64,000 bases of DNA from Fertoeibacter niger (lineage in GTDB: Bacteria > Pseudomonadota > Alphaproteobacteria > Rhodobacterales > Rhodobacteraceae). Below, one piece after another: positions 7,740 through 17,641 of this stretch; position 1 is the first letter of the stretch; each line of letters begins with the position of its first letter. The position numbers were made by a program, and so were the translations under genes. The stretch spans positions 61,291-125,290 of the forward strand of contig NZ_WHUT02000012.1 in NCBI RefSeq assembly GCF_009380135.2, in the 5' to 3' direction. A model generated the notes under the pieces. It was given only the letters and a program-made list of their open reading frames with translations, was not told where the DNA came from and made no database searches.

Positions 7740-9884
7740 ATGTCTGCTGGCCAAATCCGGGCGCCTTTGGGGCGTCTACTTTCCACCGTTGCACTGGGCG
7801 CTATGCTCGCCGCCACACCCGCCGCCGCGCAGGACCAGGACGAGGGCCTGTTCACCCTGCTGGGGCGGCTGATTCTGGGCACCGGCACGGCCAAGGTGGC
7901 CATCGACACGCCGCAGGCGGTCAGCGTGCTGGAACAGGCCGATCTTGACCGCGAGCAGGCCACCAGCATCGGCGATCTGTTTGCCGCCGTGCCGGGTGTT
8001 CAGGCGGCCGGGGCCTCGGCCCGGGCGCTGGGGCAGGCGTTCAACATCCGCGGCATCGGCAACACCGAACAGACCGCGTCCGAGGCGCGGATCATCGTCA
8101 CCGTCGACGGCGCGCCAAAATTCTTCGAACAATACCGGATGGGGTCGTTCTTTGGCGATCTTGAACTGTTCAAGCGGGTCGAAGTGCTGCGTGGCCCGGC
8201 ATCATCAACGCTTTACGGCTCGGGCGCCATCGGCGGCGTGGTGAATTTCACCACCAAGGATGCGTCGGATTTCCTGGTGGACGGGTCAGACAACGCGCTG
8301 CGGTTCAAGCTGGGCTATGACAGCAACGGCGACGGGATGCTGGCCTCGACCATCTTTGCCACCCGTGTGGGCGAGAATGCCGAATTTCTGGGCGCGCTGA
8401 ACTGGGGCAGTTCGGGTGCCAGCGAGGATGGCAGCGGCGCGGAGATCCTGGGGTCGGGCTATGACCGTGTGTCGGGGCTGGCCAAGGGCCGCTTCACCTT
8501 TGGCAATGACGCCGACCAATCCGTGACCCTGTCCTTCTCGCGCAGCGACAGCGATCTGGATGATACCGTGGTGGCCCAGACCGGCGGCGCTGCGGTGCCG
8601 TCCTTTGGCACGGCCGATGTGCATACGGTGGATGACACCTTCACCCTGGCCTACAACCACGCGGCATCTGCCAACCCGCTTGTCGATCTGGATGTGACCC
8701 TGTCCTACACCGACACATCGGTGGACAAGACGAATTTCAGCCTCGGCTCCTTCTGCAGCCCCGGCACGTTCCAGGTGCTGTGCGACAATGACGCGGCCTA
8801 CAAGACCCTGAGCCTGAAGGTAGAAAACACCGCCGACATCAGCAGCGGGGCGTGGGATAACTACCTGACCTTCGGCGTGCAGCTGCAGGAGCAGGAGCGT
8901 GAAGCGTCATCCTCGATCGGCGCGCTGGCCTTCCACCCCGAGGGCACCGACCGCAAGCTGGGCCTCTATGCGCAGGGCGAGTTTGTCTGGAATGACCGGC
9001 TGACCCTGATCCCCGGCATCCGCGTGGATTTCGGCGAAACGACGCCCGGCACGGCGGCTGCGGCGGCAGGGGCCACCGCGCAGGATGACACCGCTGTGTC
9101 GCCCAAACTGGCGGCCATGTATAGATTCAACGACTCGTGGGGCGTCTTTGGTTCCGTTGCGCGCACCGAACGGATGCCCACGCTGGATGAACTTTATTCG
9201 TCGGAAGGCGAGAGCTTCTCGCGCACGACCGGGCTTTATTCGGCAGCCCGTCTGCCCAGCCTCAATCTGGAAAAGGAAACCGCCACCACGTTTGAACTGG
9301 GGGCCACCTTCCAGCGCGAGGGGCTGCTGGCCGAAGGCGATTCGCTGCAGCTGAAAGCCACGGTGTTTCACAACGATGTGGATGACTTGATCGCCACGAC
9401 ACCCCGGCCCACCTCACCCACGCCGGGGCTGACGCCGGTGGCCTATTATTCCAACATCCGCGCGGCGGAAATCTGGGGCGCAGAGATCGAGGGCAGCTAT
9501 GATGCCGAAAACTGGTTCGCGCAGCTGGCCTATTCCAATGTGAAAAGCAAGGACAAGGACACCGGCCTGACGCTGGCCGACACACCGGCGGAAAACGTGG
9601 CGCTGACGCTGGGTGCAAAACTGCCGCAGTGGGATGCCGTGCTGGGCTGGCGTGCCAGCTATTACGACGCGATCACCACTTCCTCGGCCACGACATCGGC
9701 GGGCAGCTATGACACGCACGACATCTTTGTCACCTGGACGCCGGATCAGGGGGCGTTCAAGGGCTTCAACGTGAATTTCGCGGTGGAAAACGTGTTCGAC
9801 AGCACCTACCGCAACAATCTGGTGCAAGACAACGCGGCGGGGCGCACGTTCAAGCTGTCGCTGGCCAAGACGCTGGATTGGTAA
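7740..9884 (+). CDS. hmuR: TonB-dependent heme/hemoglobin receptor
   Basis: A 714-residue outer-membrane receptor. A signal peptide ends near PAAAQ. The plug domain follows (LFAAVPGVQAAGASARALGQ, FNIRGIGN, VEVLRGPASSTLYGSGAIGG), then a long beta-barrel ending in an aromatic-terminated strand (TFKLSLAKTLDW). The barrel region with FGSVARTERMPTLDELYSSEG is like HutA/HmuR/HemR-type heme receptors. It binds heme at the cell surface and imports it using TonB energy. The next gene starts 1 bp after its stop, so receptor, small exported protein and TonB form one operon. Confidence 0.9.
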   Translation: MSAGQIRAPLGRLLSTVALGAMLAATPAAAQDQDEGLFTLLGRLILGTGTAKVAIDTPQAVSVLEQADLDREQATSIGDLFAAVPGVQAAGASARALGQAFNIRGIGNTEQTASEARIIVTVDGAPKFFEQYRMGSFFGDLELFKRVEVLRGPASSTLYGSGAIGGVVNFTTKDASDFLVDGSDNALRFKLGYDSNGDGMLASTIFATRVGENAEFLGALNWGSSGASEDGSGAEILGSGYDRVSGLAKGRFTFGNDADQSVTLSFSRSDSDLDDTVVAQTGGAAVPSFGTADVHTVDDTFTLAYNHAASANPLVDLDVTLSYTDTSVDKTNFSLGSFCSPGTFQVLCDNDAAYKTLSLKVENTADISSGAWDNYLTFGVQLQEQEREASSSIGALAFHPEGTDRKLGLYAQGEFVWNDRLTLIPGIRVDFGETTPGTAAAAAGATAQDDTAVSPKLAAMYRFNDSWGVFGSVARTERMPTLDELYSSEGESFSRTTGLYSAARLPSLNLEKETATTFELGATFQREGLLAEGDSLQLKATVFHNDVDDLIATTPRPTSPTPGLTPVAYYSNIRAAEIWGAEIEGSYDAENWFAQLAYSNVKSKDKDTGLTLADTPAENVALTLGAKLPQWDAVLGWRASYYDAITTSSATTSAGSYDTHDIFVTWTPDQGAFKGFNVNFAVENVFDSTYRNNLVQDNAAGRTFKLSLAKTLDW

Positions 9885-9885
9885 G

Positions 9886-10377
9886 ATGGCCGTGTTGCGC
9901 GCAATGGGGTTGGGGCTGGCGCTGTGTGCGGCAGCCCCCGTCTGGGGCCAGGATGCTCCGTTGACCGGTGCGCAGGCAGGCGGCGCGGCAGGGGCGGGGG
10001 GCGGTGCGGTGCAGCCCGCCTCAGCCTCTGCCGCGCTGGTGCTTGATCTGAACGCGGTGCAGGATGCGGGCGGGGCCTGCCGCCTGATCTTTGTGGCCGA
10101 AAACCGGCTGGGCGCCGATCTGGCCTCGGCGGTGTTCGAGGCGGTGTTCTTCACCCCGGATGGCGGGGTGGAACGGTTGACCCTGCTCGACTTTCAGGAT
10201 TTGCCGCAGAACCGCCGCCGGGTGCGGCAGTTCGACCTTCCAGATACGGGCTGTGCGGCGCTGGGGCAGGTGCTGATCAACGCCGCAACTTCCTGCGAAG
10301 GTGCGGGGCTGGCAACGGGGGCCTGCATGGCCGGGCTGACCGTCAGCTCGCGGGTGGCGATGGGGATTTCGGGGTGA
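9886..10377 (+). CDS. Exported protein of the heme operon, unknown function
   Basis: A 163-residue protein with a signal peptide (LRAMGLGLALCAAAPVWG) and a small mature domain. It contains four cysteines that could form disulfides in the periplasm. The segment ALVLDLNAVQDAGGACRLIFVAENRLG recurs, as far as recalled, in alphaproteobacterial proteins encoded between a heme receptor and TonB. No enzymatic motif is visible. Its placement, 1 bp after the receptor stop and upstream of TonB, implies a periplasmic role in heme uptake or TonB function; this is inferred from context only. Confidence 0.75.
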   Translation: MAVLRAMGLGLALCAAAPVWGQDAPLTGAQAGGAAGAGGGAVQPASASAALVLDLNAVQDAGGACRLIFVAENRLGADLASAVFEAVFFTPDGGVERLTLLDFQDLPQNRRRVRQFDLPDTGCAALGQVLINAATSCEGAGLATGACMAGLTVSSRVAMGISG

Positions 10378-10657
10378 TGGCATGGCGGTGATGCTGGCCC
10401 GGAACCGGCTGTGGCAGAATGCGCCCGCCTTGTCCGCCCGCCGGGCTGTCGCCGGCGGGCCACCGCGCCCGCTGGGGGCCGCGCCACTTGCGGCCAATGC
10501 GGTGAACGGGCCGCGTGGCGCACCGGCATTTGCTGCCATTGCCGAAGACTTGGCCCAAGCAGCGCCTGCCGGTTTGACGGCAACTGCATGGCCCCTGCCA
10601 GTGTCGCCCTCGCCTGCCCCGCCGCTACCTTGCCTCGGCATCAGCACAGGGCAATCC

Positions 10658-11794
10658 ATGCGCGGGCAGGCTGCCCTTGCTGCCCCGGCCCGGTTTCCGG
10701 TGGGGCTGGCGGCATCCAGCCTCGCCCATGCGGGGGCCGTGCTGTGGGTGGCCCTTGGCGGACTGTTCTTTGCGGATGATGAACAGCCCCAGATCGCCGG
10801 GGTGGAAGTCTCGTTGATTTCCGGGGCTGCGTTTGACGCGCTGATGGCACGGTCTGACGGGGACGCAGCGCCGCCTGATCCGACCCCCTTTGCCGACATG
10901 CAGCCGGTGCCCAGTCTGATGCCCGAGGTGCAAGCCGCAACGCCGCCCGCCACCCCTCAGGCCATGCCTTTGGCCGTCACACCGCCCCCGCCAACCCTGC
11001 TGACCGCACCCACCGCCGCCCCGACCGCGCCTGACGCCACAAGGCCACTGGCTGTGCCAGCAGCGCCGGTGACAACAACCGCGCCCGTTGAACTGGCTCG
11101 CGCGCCAATGCTGGCTCCTGTCGGTGCCACGCCCAGCTTGCCGCAGGCCAACGTTGTGTCGGCGCTGGTGCCGCAGTCGGGTGCTTTGGCCCCTGCGCAG
11201 GCCACGCCCGCCGCCCCGCCGCCCCCCACGGTCCTGCAACCCTTGCCCGACCTTCCCGCCGCACAAGAGGCTGGGCCAGACACGCCCCGCCCCCGCCCGC
11301 GCCCCGCGCCAGAGGATCGGCGGGTGGCCAAAGCCGCGTCGCCCGCCCCCGCACAGGTGGTTCAGAAACAGGTGGAACCGGAAAGGCCCGCAGCAAGGGC
11401 CGCCCAAAAGCCCGCAGCCACCACCGACGGCGATCAAGAGGTGAACAACCGGCGCGGCGCCGCCGAGGGCGCGGCAGATGGCGCTTCGGTCGATGGCAAG
11501 GCCAAGGCTGCGGGAAAGGTTGCAGGCAATGCCAGGGCGTCGAATTATGGCGGTCAGGTGCTGCGCCAGATCAGTCGCACGAAAAAACCCAAAGCGCCCG
11601 CGCGCGGCACGGTGGTGGTGGGCTTTACCATTGCCGACTCGGGCGGTCTCGCTGGTGTTCAGGTGTTGCGCAGTTCGGGTGCCCCCGCACTGGATGCCGT
11701 GGCGCTGGATCATATCCGCCGCGCGGCACCCTTTCCCGCACCGCCCGAGGGGGCAAAGCGCAGCTATTCGTTCGAATTCGTCGGGCGGCCCTGA
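10658..11794 (+). CDS. tonB: Energy transducer TonB
   Basis: About 378 residues. There is a single N-terminal membrane helix (PVGLAASSLAHAGAVLWVALGGLFF), a long Pro/Ala-rich periplasmic spacer, and a C-terminal TonB domain (GTVVVGFTIADSGGLAGVQVLRSSG.. FEFVGRP). It couples the proton motive force to the heme receptor. The frame is open from 10382, but that extra 92-residue N-terminus is atypical of TonB and its third-position GC falls, so ATG 10658 just before the membrane helix, with ACAGGGC upstream, is preferred. No exbB/exbD is present here; they must be elsewhere. Confidence 0.85.
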   Translation: MRGQAALAAPARFPVGLAASSLAHAGAVLWVALGGLFFADDEQPQIAGVEVSLISGAAFDALMARSDGDAAPPDPTPFADMQPVPSLMPEVQAATPPATPQAMPLAVTPPPPTLLTAPTAAPTAPDATRPLAVPAAPVTTTAPVELARAPMLAPVGATPSLPQANVVSALVPQSGALAPAQATPAAPPPPTVLQPLPDLPAAQEAGPDTPRPRPRPAPEDRRVAKAASPAPAQVVQKQVEPERPAARAAQKPAATTDGDQEVNNRRGAAEGAADGASVDGKAKAAGKVAGNARASNYGGQVLRQISRTKKPKAPARGTVVVGFTIADSGGLAGVQVLRSSGAPALDAVALDHIRRAAPFPAPPEGAKRSYSFEFVGRP

Positions 11795-11805
11795 CCTGCG
11801 CAGGG

Positions 11806-12687
11806 TTACGTCCGCGCCACATCCTTGTGGATGATCACATCGGTCTGCGGATAGGCCAGCAGGATGGTGCGGCGCAGGCCCGCGCCGATGTCATGCGCCT
11901 CGCGCAGCGTCAGGTCGCCGTCCAGCTCGATATGCAGGTGCACGAAGATGCGGCTGCCCGCCGAGCGGGTTTTCAGGTCGTGAAACCCCCGCACCCCCGG
12001 CCATTCGCGGGCCAGTGTGGCGATGCCCTCGATCACCGCAGGGTCGGCCCGCCGGTCCATCAGCGCATCGAACGCGCCCTTGCCGATGCGCAAGGCCCCC
12101 AGCGCCAGCATCGCCGCCGCCCCCAGCGCCACGGCACTGTCGATCTGCCCCAGACCGAACCGGGCCGACGCATAAAGCGACACGATGGCCCCGATGTTGG
12201 GCAGAAGGTCGCCCAGATAATGCAGCCGGTCGGCCTGCACCACGCGGCTGCCCGTGCGCCGGGCCACCCGGCTTTGCCACAGCACAAGGGCAATGGTCAG
12301 CGCGACCGACAGCGCCATCACCGCCATGCCACGGCCCTGCGCCGCCAGCGGCACCGGGGCCGGATCGACCAGCCGCGCCACGGCGGCATAGGCAATGATG
12401 CCCGCTGACACGAGGATGAACAACGCCTGCCCCAGCGCGGCCAGATCCTCGGCGGATGTGTGGCCAAAGGCATGGTCATCATCGGCAGGCTTGGCGGCAT
12501 AAAGGATGGCGGCCATCGCCCCCAGCGACATCATCAGGTCCATCGCCGAATCCGCCAGCGAGGCCGCAACCGCCAGCGATCCGGTCTCGCCCATCGCCCA
12601 AAGCTTCAGCGCGACCAGCAAGGCGGCGACGACCAGCGAGGCTGCGCCTGCCGACAGGTTCAGGCGGGTGGTATCGGGGATGGCCAT
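11806..12687 (-). CDS. Cation diffusion facilitator (FieF-like)
   Basis: A 293-residue CDF transporter with six transmembrane helices and a cytoplasmic C-terminal domain. Metal-site motifs are visible: SLADSAMDL in TM2, HTSAEDLAALGQ after TM3, and ADRLHYLGDLLPN in TM5. FieF-type proteins export Zn or Fe against the proton gradient. The location beside iron/heme genes would suit iron detoxification, but metal specificity cannot be assigned by eye. ATG 12687 is chosen because the preceding 81 codons of open frame look non-coding. It converges with tonB. Confidence 0.9.
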   Translation of the reverse strand: MAIPDTTRLNLSAGAASLVVAALLVALKLWAMGETGSLAVAASLADSAMDLMMSLGAMAAILYAAKPADDDHAFGHTSAEDLAALGQALFILVSAGIIAYAAVARLVDPAPVPLAAQGRGMAVMALSVALTIALVLWQSRVARRTGSRVVQADRLHYLGDLLPNIGAIVSLYASARFGLGQIDSAVALGAAAMLALGALRIGKGAFDALMDRRADPAVIEGIATLAREWPGVRGFHDLKTRSAGSRIFVHLHIELDGDLTLREAHDIGAGLRRTILLAYPQTDVIIHKDVART

Positions 12688-12936
12688 GGGGGTATCCGCG
12701 TTGCTGCGATGCGGCGGAATTATCGCAGGGCAGGGCATGGCGGCAAGCGCGAACGTCTCGCAGCGGCGGGGGAAGGGTGGCGCGTGCCCGCGCCGGGCGG
12801 TTGTCGCTGCGGCTGATGCCCGCTTTGCCGCAAGTGGTGGTGCTGCGCGCTGGCTGGCCGCGTCGCTGCGCCGAAAGCGAGGATCGCCCGAACGGAAGGG
12901 GTCAGCGGCCTGTGCGACCCGTGCCGCCAACGCCCC

Positions 12937-13515
12937 CTATTCGATCACTTCGCCCGGCTCTACCCCCCACAGCGCCGGTTTGCGCAGCCAGCCGCGTTCA
13001 CCCTCGACGCTGACGCGGCACCAGTCGGTGCTGCACTCCATCAGCCGCGCCACCACGCCCAGTTCTGCCTGCATCAGCACGGGGGCCTCATCGGCGGGCT
13101 TGCTGCGGAATTCGGCCATGTCTTGCGCGATCAGCACCGAACGGGTGCCCGACAGCAGCGCATAATGCATCCAGCCGCCTGCGCCCTCGGCATCTTCCAC
13201 ACGCCGCCAGTTTTCATATTCCGCCGTCACCCGCAGCGGCATGCCGACGCGGGTGAACACCCAGTCGATGCGGTGCGACAGGCCGGGGCCGCGCCGGGCG
13301 TTACCCTCGGCGGTTTTCAGCGTGACATAGCGCGGCAGCGGCAGGTTGGTGACAGCGCCGCGGTTCGGGTCGCGCGGCTGCTCCGGCGGGGCGGCAACGG
13401 TGGTGATGTCGGCGGGCAGCGCATCATCGGGCGACGTCTCCGCCTCCTGCGCCAGAGCGGCATTGCATGCCAGCAGAGCCACAGCGGCCACAGCCGCAAG
13501 CCTTGTCAGTGCCAT
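12937..13515 (-). CDS. Exported SH3-domain protein
   Basis: A 192-residue protein with a signal peptide (RLAAVAAVALLACNAALAQ) and two bacterial SH3-like folds. The first is around RYVTLKTAEGNARRGPGLSHRIDWVF and the second runs to STDWCRVSVEGERGWLRKPALWG. Such periplasmic SH3 proteins bind peptidoglycan or other proteins. The ATG at 13515 has GGGCAGGACAGG upstream. It is divergent from the hydroxyacid dehydrogenase gene. No closer function can be read. Confidence 0.85.
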   Translation of the reverse strand: MALTRLAAVAAVALLACNAALAQEAETSPDDALPADITTVAAPPEQPRDPNRGAVTNLPLPRYVTLKTAEGNARRGPGLSHRIDWVFTRVGMPLRVTAEYENWRRVEDAEGAGGWMHYALLSGTRSVLIAQDMAEFRSKPADEAPVLMQAELGVVARLMECSTDWCRVSVEGERGWLRKPALWGVEPGEVIE

Positions 13516-13658
13516 CCTGTCCTGCCCTCTGCCACCCGTTCGGGGTGGCTGCTTGCCTCGCCGCCGGTTCGGCGGCACTTTCCGGGGCTTGTGGAATGCC
13601 CCGCTTGGCGTCACCTTGCCACCAAGAGGCCAGCTTTGGAAGTGCAGGGAGGGGTGAC

Positions 13659-14645
13659 ATGCCCGCAGGACGCCTGAGTGTTGTAGTCACGCGACGCTTG
13701 CCCGAGGTCGTGGAGACCCGGATGAAGGAATTGTTCGACGTTGACCTGCGCGACCCCGACGAAAAGATGTCGCGTGACGAGCTGGCCGATGCGATGCGCC
13801 GTGCCGACGTGCTGGTGCCCTGTCTGAACGATCAGATCGACGCGGGCCTGCTGGGCCAGGCGGGTGACAAGCTGAAGCTGATCGCCAATTACGGCGCAGG
13901 GGTTGACCATATCGACGTGGCCACTGCCCGGCAGCGCGGCATTCTGGTGTCGAACACACCGGGCGTGATGACCGAAGATACGGCGGATATGGCGCTGGCG
14001 CTGATGCTGTCGGTCACAAGACGCATCCCGGAGGGGCTGGCGGAAATGCAGGCGGGCGAGTGGCGCGGCTGGTCGCCGATGGCGCATCTGGGCGGGCGCG
14101 TCGGCGGGCGGCGGTTGGGCATTCTGGGCATGGGGCGCATCGGGCAGGCGGTGGCGCGGCGCGCGCGTGCCTTTGGCATGCAGATCCATTACCACAACCG
14201 CAAGCGCCTGCGCCCCGAGGTGGAGGCGGAACTGGAGGCGACCTATTGGGAAAGCCTTGACCAGATGGTCAGCCGGATGGACATCATCAGCGTCAACTGC
14301 CCGCACACGCCTTCAACCTTTCACCTGATGAACGCGCGGCGGCTGAAGCTGATGAAGCCCACGGCGGTGATCGTCAACACCTCGCGCGGCGAGGTGATCG
14401 ATGAAAACGCGCTGACACGCGGGCTGCGCGCAGGCGAGATTGCCGGGGCGGGGCTGGATGTGTTCGAACATGGGCACGAGATCAACCCCCGCCTGCGCGA
14501 ACTGCCCAATGTGGTGCTGCTGCCGCATATGGGCTCGGCCACGGTCGAGGGGCGCATCGAGATGGGCGAAAAGGTGATCATCAACATAAAGACCTTCGCC
14601 GATGGCCACCGCCCGCCCGATCAGGTGTTGCCGGGGATGCTGTAA
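13659..14645 (+). CDS. D-2-hydroxyacid dehydrogenase (glyoxylate/hydroxypyruvate reductase-like)
   Basis: A 328-residue NAD(P)-dependent dehydrogenase. It has the family Rossmann motif LGILGMGRIGQAVARRARAFGM and the catalytic Arg/Glu/His in NTSRGEVIDENALTRGL, GLDVFE and LLPHMGSAT. The sequence is of the GyaR/GhrB-like type that reduces glyoxylate or hydroxypyruvate; the exact substrate is uncertain. ATG 13659 has a strong GGGAGGGGTGAC upstream, which excludes the longer open frame. A hairpin terminator follows the stop. Confidence 0.88.
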   Translation: MPAGRLSVVVTRRLPEVVETRMKELFDVDLRDPDEKMSRDELADAMRRADVLVPCLNDQIDAGLLGQAGDKLKLIANYGAGVDHIDVATARQRGILVSNTPGVMTEDTADMALALMLSVTRRIPEGLAEMQAGEWRGWSPMAHLGGRVGGRRLGILGMGRIGQAVARRARAFGMQIHYHNRKRLRPEVEAELEATYWESLDQMVSRMDIISVNCPHTPSTFHLMNARRLKLMKPTAVIVNTSRGEVIDENALTRGLRAGEIAGAGLDVFEHGHEINPRLRELPNVVLLPHMGSATVEGRIEMGEKVIINIKTFADGHRPPDQVLPGML

Positions 14646-14659
14646 GCGCGGTTCTCGCA

Positions 14660-14709
14660 CCACATCAGCGCCGATTTGCCGACAATTGGCGGCGCTTTGA
14701 TGTGGGTTT
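14660..14709 (+). terminator. Rho-independent terminator after the dehydrogenase
   Basis: The left arm CCACATCAGCGCCG (14660-14673) pairs with CGGCGC-TT-TGATGTGG (14690-14705), with a 2-nt bulge. It is followed by GTTTT. Confidence 0.7.
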
Positions 14710-14805
14710 TGCAGGAATTGCCCTCAGATGACCGCATTGTTGCCAGAATAGGGGTGCAGCCATGACGCAGAACGGCAAAGCACCCCGGCGGTTGAGGACA
14801 GAGAT

Positions 14806-15786
14806 TTGGCTGACATGACGCATTTTCCGGCCCATGCCGCTGCCCCGGCCGCTGTCGCAGCCCCGGTGGCCAAGGCCATCGGCTACCGTCGTGCCATCGA
14901 CCTTGCGCGCTTTCTGGCGGCGGCGGGCATCGTCTGGGATCATGCCCGCGCGCCCTATGCCGACATCGGTTATGTCTCGCTGGCGCTTTTTCTGATGCTG
15001 ACCTCGTTTCTGGCGGTGCAATCCTATGAACGGGCCAGCCCAGCCGATACGGGCACCCGCAGGTTCTGGCTGTCGCGGGCGCGGCGCATCGCGATGCCCT
15101 GGCTGTTCTGGTCGGTGGTCTATTTCTTCGTGCATCATTGGGTGACGGATGATGAAGGCCCGTGGTGGCAGATCGACCCGTTCACCCTGCTGATCGGATC
15201 GTCACTGCATCTGTGGTTCCTGCCCTTCGTGATGATCGCGCTGGTGCTGATCCCTCCCATGGCGCGGACGATCCGCACACCCGCCGCCGTCTGGTTGGCC
15301 TGCGGCGGGCTGATTGCGCTGTCATTGCCGCTGGCATGGGTGTCGCTGCCGATTGCCTGGGTGGAAAACAGCGGGGCTTTCAACGAACCGTTGCCGCAAT
15401 GGGCGTTCTCTCTGCCCCTGTTCCTTTATGGCGCCATTGCCGCGCTGGCCCGGCGGCTTGACATGGTGGCGCTGCCGGTCGCCACCGCCGGCATCATCAG
15501 CCTTGGCGAATATCTGATCGAGCCGGGTTTCGGGTCTGTCCAGATGATCATCGTGGCCCTGCTGTTCGAGGCGCTGTGGCGCTGGAACCTGAAAGGCGCA
15601 TGGGCCACCGTTCTGGCCGGCCTCGCCTTTGGCGTCTATCTGGTGCACCCGTTCTTCATGCTGGTGGCGTTCAAGTTTCTGGGCACCGACACCGACCGGA
15701 CCACCATCGGCCTGTTTACCCTGTTGGCCTCGGTCATCGGCACCATGGTGTTGCAGCGCCTGCCATTGGTGCGGCGGTTCGTCTGA
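14806..15786 (+). CDS. Membrane acyltransferase (acyltransferase 3 family)
   Basis: A 326-residue integral membrane protein with about ten helices. The N-terminal block RRAIDLARFLAAAGIVWDHARAP is the acyltransferase-3 motif; the usual catalytic His is in WDH. SRARRIAMPWLFWSVVYFF contains the conserved Arg pair. Such enzymes O-acylate sugars of surface polysaccharides or other envelope molecules. The TTG at 14806 is taken as start because AGGA lies 7 nt upstream. ATG 14815 is the alternative, but it has no ribosome-binding site at normal spacing. Confidence 0.83.
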   Translation: MADMTHFPAHAAAPAAVAAPVAKAIGYRRAIDLARFLAAAGIVWDHARAPYADIGYVSLALFLMLTSFLAVQSYERASPADTGTRRFWLSRARRIAMPWLFWSVVYFFVHHWVTDDEGPWWQIDPFTLLIGSSLHLWFLPFVMIALVLIPPMARTIRTPAAVWLACGGLIALSLPLAWVSLPIAWVENSGAFNEPLPQWAFSLPLFLYGAIAALARRLDMVALPVATAGIISLGEYLIEPGFGSVQMIIVALLFEALWRWNLKGAWATVLAGLAFGVYLVHPFFMLVAFKFLGTDTDRTTIGLFTLLASVIGTMVLQRLPLVRRFV

Positions 15787-15789
15787 CCG

Positions 15790-16953
15790 CTACTCCCAGT
15801 CGCCCGCAAAGCCCTTGGGGATCAGCAGGTTGTCGCGCCGCAGCGCCTGCACGTTCTTTTCGCCGCACAGCGCCATCGAGGTGTCCAGCTCTTTCCTGAT
15901 CACTTCCAGCGCCTTGGTCACGCCCGCCTCGCCCATCGCCCCCAGCCCATAGATGAAGGCGCGGCCGATATGGGTGGCATGCGCCCCCAGCGCCAGTGCC
16001 TTCAGCACGTCCTGACCCGACCTGATGCCACTGTCCATATGCACCTCGATCCTGTCGCCCACCGCCGCGACAATCGACGGCAGCATGCGGATGGCCGATA
16101 CCGCGCCATCCAGTTGCCGCCCGCCATGGTTCGACACGATGATGGCATCGGCGCCGAAATCAGCAGCCAAACGGGCATCGTCGGCATCAAGGATGCCCTT
16201 GAGGATCAGTTTTCCGCCCCATTGGTCGCGGATGCGGGCGATCTTGGCCCAGTCCAGCATCGGGTCGAATTGCTCCGATATCCAGCTCATCAGGCTGGAC
16301 GTGTCGCCCACGCCCTTGGCATGGCCCACGATATTGCCAAAACTGCGGCGTTTCGTGCCCAGCATTCCCAGACCCCAGCGCCATTTCGTCGCCAGATCCA
16401 GCAACACCGGCAAGGTCAGCTTGGGCGGGGCAGACAGGCCATTCTTCAGATCCTTGTGGCGCTGGCCCAGGATCTGCAAATCCAGCGTCAGCACCAGCGC
16501 CGAACAGCCCGACCGTTTCGCCCGGTCGATCATGCCATCGACAAATTCCTCGTCCTTCATGACATAAAGCTGGAACCAGAAGGGTTTGGCGGTTTGCGCC
16601 GCCACGTCCTCGACCGAGCAGATCGACATCGTGGACAGGGTGAAGGGCACGCCGAACGCCTCTGCCGCCCGCGCCGCCTTGATCTCGCCATCGGCGCATT
16701 GCATGCCGGTCATTCCCACCGGGGCCAGCGCCACCGGCATTGTGACTGGCTGGCCGATCATCGTGCTGGCGGTGCTGCGGCCCGCCATGTCGACCGCCAC
16801 CTTCTGCCGCAGGCGCAGCGCCGCAAAATCGCCCGTATTGTCGCGGAAGGTCTGTTCGGTGTAGCTGCCGCTTTCGGCATAATCATAAAACATCTTTGGC
16901 GCGCGCTTGCGGTGCAGGCGTTTGAGGTCTTCGATGCAGGTGATGACGGCCAT
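15790..16953 (-). CDS. lldD: FMN-dependent alpha-hydroxyacid dehydrogenase (L-lactate dehydrogenase-like)
   Basis: A 387-residue TIM-barrel flavoenzyme. It has the N-terminal FYDYAESGSYTEQTFRDN, the FMN-binding MPVALAPVGMTGM, the catalytic His-Gly-Gly-Arg in SNHGGRQLDG, and SGIRSGQDVLKALALGA near the end. The family oxidises L-lactate, glycolate or mandelate and passes electrons to the respiratory chain. L-lactate is most likely given the close resemblance to LldD. ATG 16953 (MAVITCIEDLKRLH) is chosen, with AGGG upstream. It converges with the acyltransferase and is divergent from the H-NOX gene. Confidence 0.87.
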   Translation of the reverse strand: MAVITCIEDLKRLHRKRAPKMFYDYAESGSYTEQTFRDNTGDFAALRLRQKVAVDMAGRSTASTMIGQPVTMPVALAPVGMTGMQCADGEIKAARAAEAFGVPFTLSTMSICSVEDVAAQTAKPFWFQLYVMKDEEFVDGMIDRAKRSGCSALVLTLDLQILGQRHKDLKNGLSAPPKLTLPVLLDLATKWRWGLGMLGTKRRSFGNIVGHAKGVGDTSSLMSWISEQFDPMLDWAKIARIRDQWGGKLILKGILDADDARLAADFGADAIIVSNHGGRQLDGAVSAIRMLPSIVAAVGDRIEVHMDSGIRSGQDVLKALALGAHATHIGRAFIYGLGAMGEAGVTKALEVIRKELDTSMALCGEKNVQALRRDNLLIPKGFAGDWE

Positions 16954-17087
16954 GGGGCACCCTATGCGCGGATCGGTCAATTTTGTTTACCAATGAGGGG
17001 AGGCAAGATCAATCCTGCGCAGATTAAACAAGGCTTAACTCTGGCGCTGCTAGGGTGAAGCGGGCAATGTGGCACGATGGGGGACGA

Positions 17088-17633
17088 ATGAAGGGCATGG
17101 TTTTCGTCGAACTCTTGCAGATGGCCGAACAGGCCATGGGCGAAGAGGCGGTTGATGACATCATCGAAAGTTGCGACCTGCCTTCGGGCGGGGCCTATTC
17201 GGCGGTGGGCAACTATCCCTGTGCCGAGTTGATGACGCTGGTGCAGGCGTTCAGCGCCCATACCGGCGCGCCGGAAAATGACCTGCAACGCGCCTTTGGC
17301 CGCTGGATGCACGAACGTTTCGTGGTGTCTTACCCTGCGTTCTTCCGTGACAAGCCCGATGCTTTGGCCATGCTGGCCGCCATCGAGGGCGAGGTGCATG
17401 TCGAGGTGCGCAAACTATACCCCGATGTCGAACTGCCCACGTTCGAAACCGAACGCCTGTCGCCCCGCGTGTTGCGCCTGACCTACCGTTCACCCCGTCC
17501 GCTGTCGGATTTCTGTCATGGGCTGGTCGAGGGCTGTCTTGACCATTTCGGCCGGGCCGCCGTGATCGAACGCCGCGATCTGTCGCGTCCGGGTGAATCC
17601 GTGGCCGAATTCACCATCACCCTCGCCGCCTGA
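17088..17633 (+). CDS. H-NOX heme-nitric oxide sensor
   Basis: A 181-residue heme sensor domain protein. The N-terminus [10 protein letters not shown], the proximal histidine H104 in [11 protein letters not shown], and the Tyr-x-Ser-x-Arg heme-propionate motif (Y133-R137, YRSPR) are all present. H-NOX proteins bind NO in an iron-nitrosyl complex and control a partner kinase or diguanylate cyclase. The hybrid histidine kinase starts 8 bp downstream, so the two form a standard NO-sensing pair. ATG 17088 begins the conserved fold exactly; the upstream ATG at 17055 is rejected. Confidence 0.92.
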   Translation: MKGMVFVELLQMAEQAMGEEAVDDIIESCDLPSGGAYSAVGNYPCAELMTLVQAFSAHTGAPENDLQRAFGRWMHERFVVSYPAFFRDKPDALAMLAAIEGEVHVEVRKLYPDVELPTFETERLSPRVLRLTYRSPRPLSDFCHGLVEGCLDHFGRAAVIERRDLSRPGESVAEFTITLAA

Positions 17634-17641
17634 CCACCATC

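Noticed and set aside
10382..10657. 92-residue N-terminal extension of TonB
   Set aside because: It is in frame and open, but third-position GC falls and TonB proteins normally begin just before the membrane helix.
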